Positions 36,201 to 43,516 of a DNA stretch of 64,000 nt are shown one piece after another (within the stretch, counting starts at the first letter, position 1; every line of letters begins with the position of its first letter). The notes beneath the pieces were generated by a model. The model did not search any database, was not told the DNA's origin, and saw nothing but the letters and a program-made list of their open reading frames with translations. The stretch lies in contig NZ_CP021850.1 in NCBI RefSeq assembly GCF_002896855.1, positions 4,241,665-4,305,664 of the forward strand, given 5' to 3'. The stretch is from Clostridium thermosuccinogenes (lineage in GTDB: Bacteria; Bacillota; Clostridia; Acetivibrionales; DSM-5807). The position numbers and the translations under genes are program-made.

Positions 36201-36467
36201 ATGAAATATGTAAAGGCTGATGATGTTTTTCCAGAAGATTTGCTTAAGGAGATACAGAAATATATTCATGGAGAATTGGTCTACATCCCAAAGCCAAAAG
36301 GAGCACGCAAGAGATGGGGTGAATGCTCCGGGATCAGGAAATACTTAAACCAACGTAACAATGATATTCGGGAAAGTTTCCGCAAAGGATATACCATTGA
36401 CCAGCTCTGTGATAAATACTGTCTTTCCTTTGATAGTGTTAAAAAGATTGTTTATTCCAATAAATAA
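36201..36467 (+). CDS. CD3324-family small helix-turn-helix protein
   Basis: The 88-residue protein matches the clostridial CD3324 family: KADDVFPEDLLKEIQKYIHG, then YIPKPKGARKRWGECSGIRK and the C-terminal helix-turn-helix YTIDQLCDKYCLSFDSVKKI, which resembles Mor/resolvase-type helices. It probably binds DNA; no target is known. The ATG at 36201 follows AAGGAGTGGAGTCGGA. A good terminator follows directly. It stands alone, after the candidate leader peptide. Confidence 0.8.
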   Translation: MKYVKADDVFPEDLLKEIQKYIHGELVYIPKPKGARKRWGECSGIRKYLNQRNNDIRESFRKGYTIDQLCDKYCLSFDSVKKIVYSNK

Positions 36468-36475
36468 ATTTTAAA

Positions 36476-36508
36476 AGCTCGCAGGGGGTAATTCCTTGCG
36501 GGCTTTTT
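36476..36508 (+). terminator. Intrinsic terminator after the CD3324-type gene
   Basis: AGCTCGCAGGG pairs imperfectly with CCTTGCGGGCT and TTTTTG follows. It starts about 10 bp after the stop codon. Confidence 0.8.
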
Positions 36509-36597
36509 GTGTAAAAAACAATTAATAGATATTCTCGATATATTGTCAGCAAGCTGCTTCACCTATAATCATTAATAGACACGATAATAACATATGA

Positions 36598-36712
36598 TTT
36601 AGGAATGAATTCAGTGAATATGGGTGCATTGATTGTCATGTGCTTTGAATTCTTTCAGAGCAGCAATCCTCCATTTCAATCAGCTTAATTCAAACCGATT
36701 TTATATAGGGTT
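36598..36712. repeat. Dispersed ~110-bp palindromic repeat, copy C (inverted)
   Basis: Its reverse complement reads GGTTTGAATTAAGCTGATTG, then AATGGAGGATTG, CTGAAAGAATTCAAAGCACA and ATTCACTGAATTCATTCCTA, matching copies A and B. Its last bases (TATAGGG) provide the only ribosome-binding-like sequence of the methyltransferase gene behind it. Confidence 0.8.
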
Positions 36713-36719
36713 GATTATT

Positions 36720-37589
36720 ATGAGCAGCTTATGCATAAATACATTGATACAGAAGTATAAGCATAAAATTAAAAATGTTGGAATTCTTAGTGATGATATT
36801 AGCCAGATTAAGTTAATCCTTCGGGACAGCTATCCGGATGAAGAAAGATTGTTCGCCGTCGAAGGGATTTGGGCACACCAGAAGCTATTGGATGCAAAAA
36901 TTGAAATTAAAGCTTTCCTCTTCTGCCCTGAATATGTTTATAGCGATGAAGCTGTCGCTTTAGTAGGTTCATTCCTGGATAAAGCTGAAAAAGTTTATAT
37001 GGTGTCGCAAAGGGTTTTTCAAAATCTTAGTGAAAGGGATAAGCCTGATGGCTTTTTGACTATCGGTAAACTTCCCACATATGACATCGACCAGTGGAAT
37101 TTTAGAGATGATGCTGTAATTGCAGTATTGGACGGATTGGAGACTCCTGGTAATATAGGCACAATTCTGCGTACATGCGATGGTTCGGGAGTGGATGCGG
37201 TTTTTATATGCAACAAAAGATCTCGCATAACCAACTCCAAGCTAATTAAAAGCAGCATGGGTGCGGCATTTGTCATTCCCATTGTTGAATTCAAACATGT
37301 AGACGACTGTATAAATTGGCTTGCCGCACACAGCTTTAACATATATTTAGCGGATTCTAACGGAGATAAATCATATAAAGGCTATGAGTATAAAGGAAGG
37401 TCGGCTTTAGTTTTAGGGAGTGAACGTTACGGACTATCTGAGCAGTGGTACGGTATTAATCCCAATGTTCTGTCTATTCCGATGTTTGGGATATGTGATT
37501 CTCTGAATGTTGGCACAGCAGCTTCCATTATTCTGTATGAAATGTGTTTGAGAAAACGTATGGGAGGGTGCGATAAGGTGACTTCATAA
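36720..37589 (+). CDS. SpoU/TrmH-family RNA 2'-O-methyltransferase
   Basis: The 289-residue protein is a SPOUT methyltransferase that probably methylates a ribose in rRNA. The N-terminal substrate-binding domain (residues 1-110; RLFAVEGIWAHQKLLDA) precedes the knotted SAM domain. Motif 1 is LETPGNIGTILRTCDGSGVD, motif 2 is LVLGSERYGLSEQW and motif 3 is IPMFGICDSLNVGTAASI. The order and length resemble TsnR/AviRb-type enzymes, so antibiotic self-protection is one possibility; housekeeping rRNA modification is another. The ATG at 36720 is preceded by TATAGGG inside repeat copy C. A frameshifted gene and the T-box thrS follow on the same strand. Confidence 0.85.
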   Translation: MSSLCINTLIQKYKHKIKNVGILSDDISQIKLILRDSYPDEERLFAVEGIWAHQKLLDAKIEIKAFLFCPEYVYSDEAVALVGSFLDKAEKVYMVSQRVFQNLSERDKPDGFLTIGKLPTYDIDQWNFRDDAVIAVLDGLETPGNIGTILRTCDGSGVDAVFICNKRSRITNSKLIKSSMGAAFVIPIVEFKHVDDCINWLAAHSFNIYLADSNGDKSYKGYEYKGRSALVLGSERYGLSEQWYGINPNVLSIPMFGICDSLNVGTAASIILYEMCLRKRMGGCDKVTS

Positions 37590-37874
37590 AGAAGTTCTTT
37601 TAACCGAACTAGATAAATATTGTGGACATTTATATTTTACAGGTGAGAACAGCAAAGAAAAGATTGAAGTCTTTGTGAAAATAATGCTCTTTACTGCCGT
37701 CCCTCCTGGTTCAAGTATAATAAAACGGATCCCCTGGAAAATGACGAGTTTGAACTATCAGCATTTCCATTAAGGTTTTCTTATATTTTTGAATACGATA
37801 AGAAATTTATAAAAGTATACGGCAATTACGATTGGAATATCGTCGGAAAGACTCTTAAAGAATGCAAAGCATAA
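37590..37874 (+). pseudogene. Frameshifted small gene, unknown family
   Basis: Two adjacent frames give one continuous-looking protein: LTELDKYCGHLYFTGENSKE and IEVFVKIML in one frame, then CRPSWFKYNKTDPLENDEFE and AFPLRFSYIFEYDKKF up to KTLKECKA in the other. The switch lies near 37685-37700. There is no intact start. I do not recognise the family. Confidence 0.5.
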
Positions 37875-37943
37875 GCAAACTGCAATGATAATATATTGCT
37901 GGCAATAGTCAAACTAAAATGTATTCTTTATGGAAAAAATTGC

Positions 37944-37973
37944 TTTACATGTGCAAGGTGTATTTGGTATAAT
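37944..37973 (+). promoter_or_regulatory. Sigma-A-type promoter of the thrS T-box transcript
   Basis: TTTACA (37944-37949) and TATAAT (37968-37973) are 18 bp apart and lie just upstream of the T-box leader. Confidence 0.7.
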
Positions 37974-37984
37974 ACTAAGAAAAA

Positions 37985-38236
37985 AACGATAAATGTGATG
38001 ATAAGGACGAGTAGATTTTACCCAGCTTATAAGAGATGAAGTGTCAGCGGCTGAGAGCACTTCTAAGCATGGAAAATTGAAAACCACCTTTGAACAGTGC
38101 ACTGAATTTAAAGTAAGTGTAACCGGTGATTCCGTTATAATCACAATGAGTGACAGCTAAAATTGCTTTATAGCTGTAATTTGGGTGGAACCGTGTGAGT
38201 TAACTCTCATCCCATTAGAGGATGAGAGTTTTATTT
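37985..38236 (+). promoter_or_regulatory. T-box riboswitch, threonine-type
   Basis: The T-box sequence TTTGGGTGGAACCGTG (about 38180-38195) is followed by a terminator, AACTCTCATCC paired with GGATGAGAGTT and then TTTTATTTTT (38202-38240). Stem I includes GATGATAAGGACGAGTAGA. The likely specifier is ACC at 38083-38085 in AAACCACCTTTGAAC, a threonine codon, which agrees with the downstream thrS. Uncharged tRNA-Thr should favour read-through. Confidence 0.9.
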
Positions 38237-38256
38237 TTACTCGAAAGGCGGTGAAT

Positions 38257-38379
38257 ATGGCTATGAGAAAAATGTTATATATCTCCATATGTCTTACGTA
38301 TAATGATAACATCATATGCTTCTCAGATTGCTCCGGAAGCATAACCCGTCACTACTCTATCATAAAACAAAAATTATGA
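38257..38379 (+). CDS. Possible 40-residue small protein between T-box and thrS
   Basis: A frame beginning MAMRKMLYISICLTYNDNI starts 6-7 nt after AAAGGCGG and ends 17 nt before the thrS start. The position suggests translational coupling or a fragment of an older gene. I do not recognise it, and coding status is doubtful. Confidence 0.3.
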   Translation: MAMRKMLYISICLTYNDNIICFSDCSGSITRHYSIIKQKL

Positions 38380-38396
38380 TAAGGTAGGGATGATAT

Positions 38397-40163
38397 ATGA
38401 ATAAAATTGAGCATGAAAAATTATACAATATAAGGCATACTATGGCCCATGTGATGGCCTATGCCGTCAAGCAAATATTTGGTGAAGTCAAGTTTGGTAT
38501 TGGACCTGTAATAGAAGATGGTTTTTATTATGATTTTGAACTGCCAAGATCCCTTGTTCCGGAAGACCTGGGTATCATAGAAGAAAAAATGAGGGATATT
38601 ATTAATAATGGGTATCAAGTCTTAAATGAATCTATCAGTTTTGACGAAGCTCGTCAAATGTTCAATGATCAACCATATAAACTCGAATTAATAAATGAAT
38701 TGGCGCAAAATCCTGAGAACTCCGGTGTAAGCATATACAGAATCGGAGAGTTCGTTGATTTGTGCAAGGGACCACATGTCGCTTCTCTTAAAGAACTGAA
38801 TTTGAAAACATTCAAGTTGATGCGGGTTTCAGGGGCATATTGGAAAGGTGATGCAGAGAATCCGATGCTCCAGAGGATATATGGAACAGCCTGGGAAAGA
38901 CCAGAGGAACTAAAAGCCTACATCGACAAAATTGAAGAAGCCAGCAAACGAGATCACAGAACCCTCGGTACGCAGCTTGACCTTTTCAGTTCTTCTCAAG
39001 ATATTGGACAAGGGCTTGTTCTATGGCATCCAAAAGGTGCAATGATCCGTTACCTTCTGGAAAAGTTCAGTCAGACAGCACATATTCTTAATGGATATGA
39101 TTGGGTATATACGCCCCATATAGGCCGAGCAGAGCTTTGGAAAACATCGGGACACCTTCAGTTTTATAAGGAATCCATGTACAATGCCATAGAGATAGAT
39201 AATGAAGAGTATTACCTAAAGCCAATGAGCTGCCCTTTTCACATAATGATATACAATAGCTCGTTGAGGTCATATAAGGATTTGCCCATCCGGTATGCAG
39301 AATACGCAACAGTATACAGATATGAGCTTTCGGGGACACTACAGGGGCTTACCAGAGTACGCGGCTTTACTCAGGATGATGCCCATATAATATGTACACC
39401 AGAGCAAGTTCACAGTGAAGTTGTCAAAGCATTAAAGTTTTCTCTATATATTTTAAAATCTTTTGGCCTTAATAACTTTAAAGCCTATGTTGCAACAAAG
39501 CCGAAAAAGAAGTCAATTGGAGATGATAAGGATTGGAATGCCGCAATTGAGTCCTTGAAAAATGCAGTTGTTGCAGCAGGCTTGGAATATGAAATTGACG
39601 AAGGTGGCGGAGCCTTCTACGGGCCAAAGATTGACCTGAAGCTGCGGGATGCCCTGGGAAGGGAATGGCAATGCAGCACAATACAATTTGATTTCAATCT
39701 CCCTGAAAGATTCAACATGAAATATATTGGAGCAGATGGAGCAAAGCATACTCCAATGATGGTTCACAGGGCATTATTCGGTAGTTTGGAAAGATTCTTT
39801 GCAATGCTCATAGAACACTACAATGGTGATTTTCCGTTATGGTATGCTCCGGTGCAGATTGGAATTGTTCCTATCAGCAGCAACCATTACGAGTACTGTA
39901 AGGAACTATCAAAGAAACTAAAAACAATTGGGTTAAGAGTTAACCTTGATCTGAGCGATGATAAGATGAGGGCAAAAGTTCGCAGGATGGAACTGGAAAA
40001 AATCCCAATAGTTCTTATCATAGGAGATCAGGAGGTTGAAAAGGAAGGTTTATCGGTCCGTTCCAGAAAAGAAGGTAACTTAGGATTTATGACGCTAAAT
40101 GACTTTTTGGAGAAAATCAAACCCGAATTAGATATGGGAGTTCCAAAATATATAATGGATTAG
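38397..40163 (+). CDS. thrS: Threonyl-tRNA synthetase lacking the N-terminal TGS domain
   Basis: This enzyme charges tRNA-Thr. The 588 residues begin directly with the editing domain (RHTMAHVMAYAV and LCKGPHV supply the HxxxH and CxxxH sites), then the class-II catalytic core with Zn ligands in MSCPFHIM, DDAHIICT and MMVHRALFGSLERF, and an anticodon-binding domain at about 490-588. The roughly 60-residue TGS domain of standard ThrRS is absent. The ATG at 38397 follows AGGTAGGGATGATAT, and the upstream T-box with an ACC specifier supports the start and identity. It may be a second copy, induced on threonine starvation or by an inhibitor; that is inference. Confidence 0.95.
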   Translation: MNKIEHEKLYNIRHTMAHVMAYAVKQIFGEVKFGIGPVIEDGFYYDFELPRSLVPEDLGIIEEKMRDIINNGYQVLNESISFDEARQMFNDQPYKLELINELAQNPENSGVSIYRIGEFVDLCKGPHVASLKELNLKTFKLMRVSGAYWKGDAENPMLQRIYGTAWERPEELKAYIDKIEEASKRDHRTLGTQLDLFSSSQDIGQGLVLWHPKGAMIRYLLEKFSQTAHILNGYDWVYTPHIGRAELWKTSGHLQFYKESMYNAIEIDNEEYYLKPMSCPFHIMIYNSSLRSYKDLPIRYAEYATVYRYELSGTLQGLTRVRGFTQDDAHIICTPEQVHSEVVKALKFSLYILKSFGLNNFKAYVATKPKKKSIGDDKDWNAAIESLKNAVVAAGLEYEIDEGGGAFYGPKIDLKLRDALGREWQCSTIQFDFNLPERFNMKYIGADGAKHTPMMVHRALFGSLERFFAMLIEHYNGDFPLWYAPVQIGIVPISSNHYEYCKELSKKLKTIGLRVNLDLSDDKMRAKVRRMELEKIPIVLIIGDQEVEKEGLSVRSRKEGNLGFMTLNDFLEKIKPELDMGVPKYIMD

Positions 40164-40172
40164 ATGTAATGA

Positions 40173-40202
40173 CAGGCAGGAAGCAATTATGTTTCCTGCC
40201 TG
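40173..40202 (+). terminator. Hairpin after thrS
   Basis: CAGGCAGGAA pairs with TTCCTGCCTG ten bases after the thrS stop. The U-tract is weak (AGTCAATTT). Confidence 0.7.
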
Positions 40203-40225
40203 AGTCAATTTACTGTGCTATATAG

Positions 40226-40275
40226 CCTAGAAATGAATTCAGCTAATAACGGATGTATTGATTGTTATGTGATGA
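40226..40275. repeat. Dispersed palindromic repeat, partial copy D
   Basis: AAATGAATTCAGCTAATAAC and GGATGTATTGATTGTTATGT match one arm and part of the centre of copies A-C; the other arm is missing. Confidence 0.7.
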
Positions 40276-40306
40276 TTAATTTTCAACCCATGGACTTCTT
40301 TCCGAA

Positions 40307-41011
40307 TCATTCAAACTCCCTGAACCCCATCTTGAGCCAATCATCCCGGGTTATAGCATTTTTCACCTTAAGCCCGTTTTTCTTTTGAAAATTATGCACG
40401 GCAAACTTAAGATCATCCTCATATATTCCCGAAACCCATCCTTTAAAGTAGCCCAACTCCTTCAACCGCATCTGGATTGCCATCACATCGGCCCCCCTGT
40501 CCCCCGGATTGATTTCGGTAAATTTTCTACCGAAGGGACCAAAGGACCCATTGACTATCACCACCGGTGTGCCATGGGGTACTATGCTGTAAAGCTCAGC
40601 CACATGCTTGTTATGCATCCTGATGCAACCGTGGGTTGCTGCATGACCTATGGAACTGGGCCTGGTAGTGCCGTGAATGCCATATGTACCCCAGGGTACA
40701 TTCAGCCCCATCCATCTTCCGCCGAAACCTTCGCCCCAGTCGCCCTTGTTGATGATCTTCCAGTACCCCAGCGGGGATGGGGTATCGGCTGTCCCGGAAG
40801 CTATAGGGTATTCCTTTATCGGCTTTCCATCCTGCAGGAGATAGAGCTTTTTGTCTTCTATCTCAATAAATATACAGTAGTCTTGCTTTGCCGCTGTTTC
40901 TTTCGCACTTTTATTTAAATCCCTCTGGTCGGCATAATCCAGGTAAGCCTGCCAGCCGACCAGAAGTGCCAAAATCGCGCTGAATATAAGGATCAAAAGG
41001 TTACGATTCAA
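40307..41011 (-). CDS. L,D-transpeptidase (YkuD) with peptidoglycan-binding domain
   Basis: The 234-residue exported enzyme cross-links or modifies peptidoglycan. It has an N-terminal membrane anchor (LLILIFSAILALLVGW), the YkuD catalytic domain at about residues 45-155 with the active-site motif HAATHGCIRMHN, and a C-terminal peptidoglycan-binding repeat (GDRGADVMAIQMRLKELGYF). The start is a TTG at 41011 with a very strong GGAGGTGATT site. A perfect 14-bp hairpin hides that site. It faces thrS across a short gap with a partial repeat copy. Spore-cortex or stress-related wall remodelling is plausible. Confidence 0.9.
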   Translation of the reverse strand: MNRNLLILIFSAILALLVGWQAYLDYADQRDLNKSAKETAAKQDYCIFIEIEDKKLYLLQDGKPIKEYPIASGTADTPSPLGYWKIINKGDWGEGFGGRWMGLNVPWGTYGIHGTTRPSSIGHAATHGCIRMHNKHVAELYSIVPHGTPVVIVNGSFGPFGRKFTEINPGDRGADVMAIQMRLKELGYFKGWVSGIYEDDLKFAVHNFQKKNGLKVKNAITRDDWLKMGFREFE

Positions 41012-41012
41012 A

Positions 41013-41054
41013 AATAATCACCTCCATAAATATCTATATGTGGAGGTGATTATT
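41013..41054 (-). promoter_or_regulatory. Shine-Dalgarno-sequestering hairpin before the L,D-transpeptidase gene
   Basis: TGGAGGTGATTATT and AATAATCACCTCCA form a perfect 14-bp stem with a 14-nt loop. On the minus strand the 3' arm is the ribosome binding site of the TTG start, so translation should be blocked unless the stem opens. Confidence 0.7.
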
Positions 41055-41068
41055 CATAGAATTTCTGT

Positions 41069-41326
41069 TTATTCAGCTTTTATTTCAAACCTGTCGAAAT
41101 TCACACTGTCCATAAATTGCTCGTTGGTAAAAATAGTTTTTCTGAAGTTCACAAACTCCCTGGTATTCTTATCCAGCCACAAAGGCACCTGTATGTCCAG
41201 CTTGGAACACAGATTTACAAGGCAATCCTCCAGCAAATCGGTGTATGACATTTTATGGTCAACCTTTTCCACTGTCGCATGCTTTATGATCTTGGTCTCT
41301 TTTATGATCTTTCCTACAAGCTTCAA
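41069..41326 (-). CDS. Conserved-looking hypothetical protein, 85 residues
   Basis: The small soluble protein (KIIKETKIIKHATVEKVDHK, MSYTDLLEDCLVNLCSKLDI, WLDKNTREFVNFRKTIF) has no signal or membrane segment. It starts at an ATG after a short AAGGGG-like site and lies between cimA and the L,D-transpeptidase gene, in line with both. I do not recognise a family. The mixed basic and acidic composition and intact frame make it a likely real gene. Confidence 0.6.
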   Translation of the reverse strand: MKLVGKIIKETKIIKHATVEKVDHKMSYTDLLEDCLVNLCSKLDIQVPLWLDKNTREFVNFRKTIFTNEQFMDSVNFDRFEIKAE

Positions 41327-41409
41327 AAGGCACTTCCCCTTTATACTTGATTTTACTTCATGTTATATTCTAAACCTGCGCCAAGCCTTTATCAATATAT
41401 AAATATATG

Positions 41410-42978
41410 TCAGCAGTGGGTATCCTTTATGAGCTTGTATTCAATTGAATCCACAAGGGCTTTCCAGCTCGCATCAACTATGTCTGTGGAAACGCCTATG
41501 GTGGTCCATACTTCCCTGCCATCGGTGGATTCTATCAGTACTCTTACCTTGGCAGCAGTAGCAGAGCTTGAATCCAAAACCCTAACCTTGTAATCCGTGA
41601 GCTTCATTTCCTTTATCTGAGGATAAAATCTTTCCAATGCCTTTCTTACGGCTTTATCCAAGGCATTTACAGGACCGTCCCCATCGGCGGCCGTAATTTC
41701 CTCCTGTCCGTCAACTTCGATTTTTATCATTGCCGATGAGTTGATACCCTCCAGAGAAGGCTCATTTATTATAACCTTGAATTCCCTCAGCTTAAAGAAG
41801 TGGTGGTACTTGCCCAGGATCTTTCGCACTTCCAGTTCAAAGGAGCTCTCCGCGCCTTCATACTGGTACCCTTCATGCTCCAGCTCTTTCAGTCTTTCCA
41901 GTATAAGAGCAGTTTGCGGGGAGTCTTTTGTAATGCTGCTGTCAACTGCTCTGATCATATGCAGAACAGCACTTCGCCCCGCCACCTCGGACATGAGAAA
42001 AGTCCTCTTATTTCCTACCAGTTTAGGATCAATATGTTCATAAGCTACAGTGTTCTTAAGCACCGCATCGGCATGCATGCCGGCTTTGTGGGCAAAGGTG
42101 CTCTTTCCGACATAGGGTGATCTTTCATCATGGATGACATTGGCTATTTCACTTATATATCTCGCCGTAGGCGTGAGTTTAGCCATGTTCTCTTCCGGTA
42201 TGCAGCTGTAATCCATCTTTAACTGCAGATTGGGAATAATGGTGCACAGGTTGGCATTTCCGCATCTTTCCCCAAAACCGTTGATTGTTCCCTGGACCTG
42301 AACCGCACCTGCCTCTACTGCTATTATGGAGTTTGCTACAGCCATTCCGTTATCATTATGGGTATGTATACCCACTGCTATGCCAAACTTATTTACAACC
42401 TCGGAAGTTATCCTTTGAATATCCGACGGAAAAGTTCCTCCATTGGTATCACAAAGGCACAAGCAATCTGCCCCTGCATCATAGGCTGCCTGAAGGGATT
42501 TAATAGCAAACTCCCTGTTGGATTTATATCCGTCAAAAAAATGCTCCGCATCAAATATTACCTCTTTGTTATGCTTCTTGAAAAAAGCTATGGTATCATA
42601 TATCATTCTTAGATTTTCATCCAGCGTGGTTTTAAGAATATCAAGCACCTGGAAGTCCCAGCTTTTCCCGAATATGGTCACAGCCGGGGTGTCCGCCACC
42701 AAAAGGGATTTTACATTGGCGTCTTCCTCAACGCTGACATTTACCCTCCTTGTGCTTCCAAAGGCAGCTATCTTTGCATGCTTGAGCTTTATCTTCTTCA
42801 CATTCTCAAAAAACTCCAGATCCTTAGGATTTGATCCCGGATTTCCTGCCTCTATATAACTTATTCCGAAATCATCCAAGGCTTCTACAATCTTAAGCTT
42901 ATCCATAACCGTAAAGGATATGCCCTGGGCTTGTGCTCCGTCCCTTAGCGTTGAATCGTATATATATACCTGTTTCAT
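41410..42978 (-). CDS. cimA: (R)-citramalate synthase
   Basis: This cytosolic enzyme condenses pyruvate and acetyl-CoA to (R)-citramalate, the threonine-independent route to isoleucine. The 522-residue protein has the DRE-TIM barrel start (YIYDSTLRDGAQAQGISFT), the metal-binding HTHNDNGMAVANS, and GTINGFGERCGNANLCTI. The C-terminal LeuA-dimer regulatory domain begins at about residue 395. GAQAQGISF rather than GEQTPGV marks it as CimA, not LeuA. The ATG at 42978 follows GGGGGTG. It ends the ilv-leu operon, after a structured segment, so 2-oxobutyrate for isoleucine comes from pyruvate here. Confidence 0.95.
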   Translation of the reverse strand: MKQVYIYDSTLRDGAQAQGISFTVMDKLKIVEALDDFGISYIEAGNPGSNPKDLEFFENVKKIKLKHAKIAAFGSTRRVNVSVEEDANVKSLLVADTPAVTIFGKSWDFQVLDILKTTLDENLRMIYDTIAFFKKHNKEVIFDAEHFFDGYKSNREFAIKSLQAAYDAGADCLCLCDTNGGTFPSDIQRITSEVVNKFGIAVGIHTHNDNGMAVANSIIAVEAGAVQVQGTINGFGERCGNANLCTIIPNLQLKMDYSCIPEENMAKLTPTARYISEIANVIHDERSPYVGKSTFAHKAGMHADAVLKNTVAYEHIDPKLVGNKRTFLMSEVAGRSAVLHMIRAVDSSITKDSPQTALILERLKELEHEGYQYEGAESSFELEVRKILGKYHHFFKLREFKVIINEPSLEGINSSAMIKIEVDGQEEITAADGDGPVNALDKAVRKALERFYPQIKEMKLTDYKVRVLDSSSATAAKVRVLIESTDGREVWTTIGVSTDIVDASWKALVDSIEYKLIKDTHC

Positions 42979-43101
42979 ATAAACACCCCCAATAGAACAA
43001 TCATGCCTCTAAAGCCGTATTTCATCGGAAATCTCAGGCTGCCCCGGCCTTCTCCGGCCGGTTTAAATCCATCAGTCTCCGTTAAGTCTTTTCAATAAAG
43101 C

Positions 43102-43307
43102 GTCAGGAGGGCTCTCTTTTCTGCACCAGGTAACACAAGCGGCATAGCTATTTTAACCTTTAACCGCTTTATAAGAGGAGCCAAACTGACACTAATAAAA
43201 CAGCAACCCTATCCGACGGGGATCACAAAGTTTTCATCCAATCCCCGAAGGAAGCAGGTTAGCAACCCAATGCCATAACCATATCGTGCCAAATAATCAA
43301 TAGGGCT
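43102..43307 (-). other. Structured RNA segment between leuA and cimA
   Basis: On the minus strand a first domain is closed by AGCCCTAT/ATAGGGTT (43300-43307 with 43205-43212) and contains a GGGGAT/ATCCCC hairpin and a GGTTGCTAACC stretch. A second domain is closed by GTCAG/CTGAC with GGCTC/GAGCC and an AAGCGG/CCGCTT arm (43137-43169). I cannot match it to a riboswitch class; there is no T-box motif. It fills much of a 538-bp leader before cimA and may be a new cis-regulatory element. Confidence 0.5.
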
Positions 43308-43363
43308 TTTTCACATCTTTTATATACAATATAAAATACACCTTACGCCTGAATTTAACAAGA

Positions 43364-43414
43364 CTCCCGGAGCATATAACAGGCCGTGCAAAGCGTGTAA
43401 AGCGCGTCCGGGAG
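43364..43414 (-). terminator. Hairpin downstream of leuA
   Basis: TCCGGGAG and CTCCCGGA form an 8-bp stem with a long loop, about 100 bp after the leuA stop. The U-tract is poor, so it may be partial. Confidence 0.4.
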
Positions 43415-43516
43415 ACTTATAAAGTCTGTGTGATTCATCTTTTTAATAGCATATATCTAGTTTTATATCAACGTGCTCATCAGGAGCCGAAATCCAGGAC
43501 AACAATATGCCGGTCA

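Noticed and set aside
41040-41402. A 120-codon plus-strand frame opposite the 85-residue gene
   Set aside because: Its apparent ribosome binding site is the mirror arm of the hairpin before the L,D-transpeptidase gene, and the minus-strand frame is better supported.
43102-43307. T-box, SAM, lysine, cobalamin or ykkC/ppGpp riboswitch before cimA
   Set aside because: None of their diagnostic sequences (for example GGGTGGNACC or the ykkC core) is present, so the segment is left unassigned.
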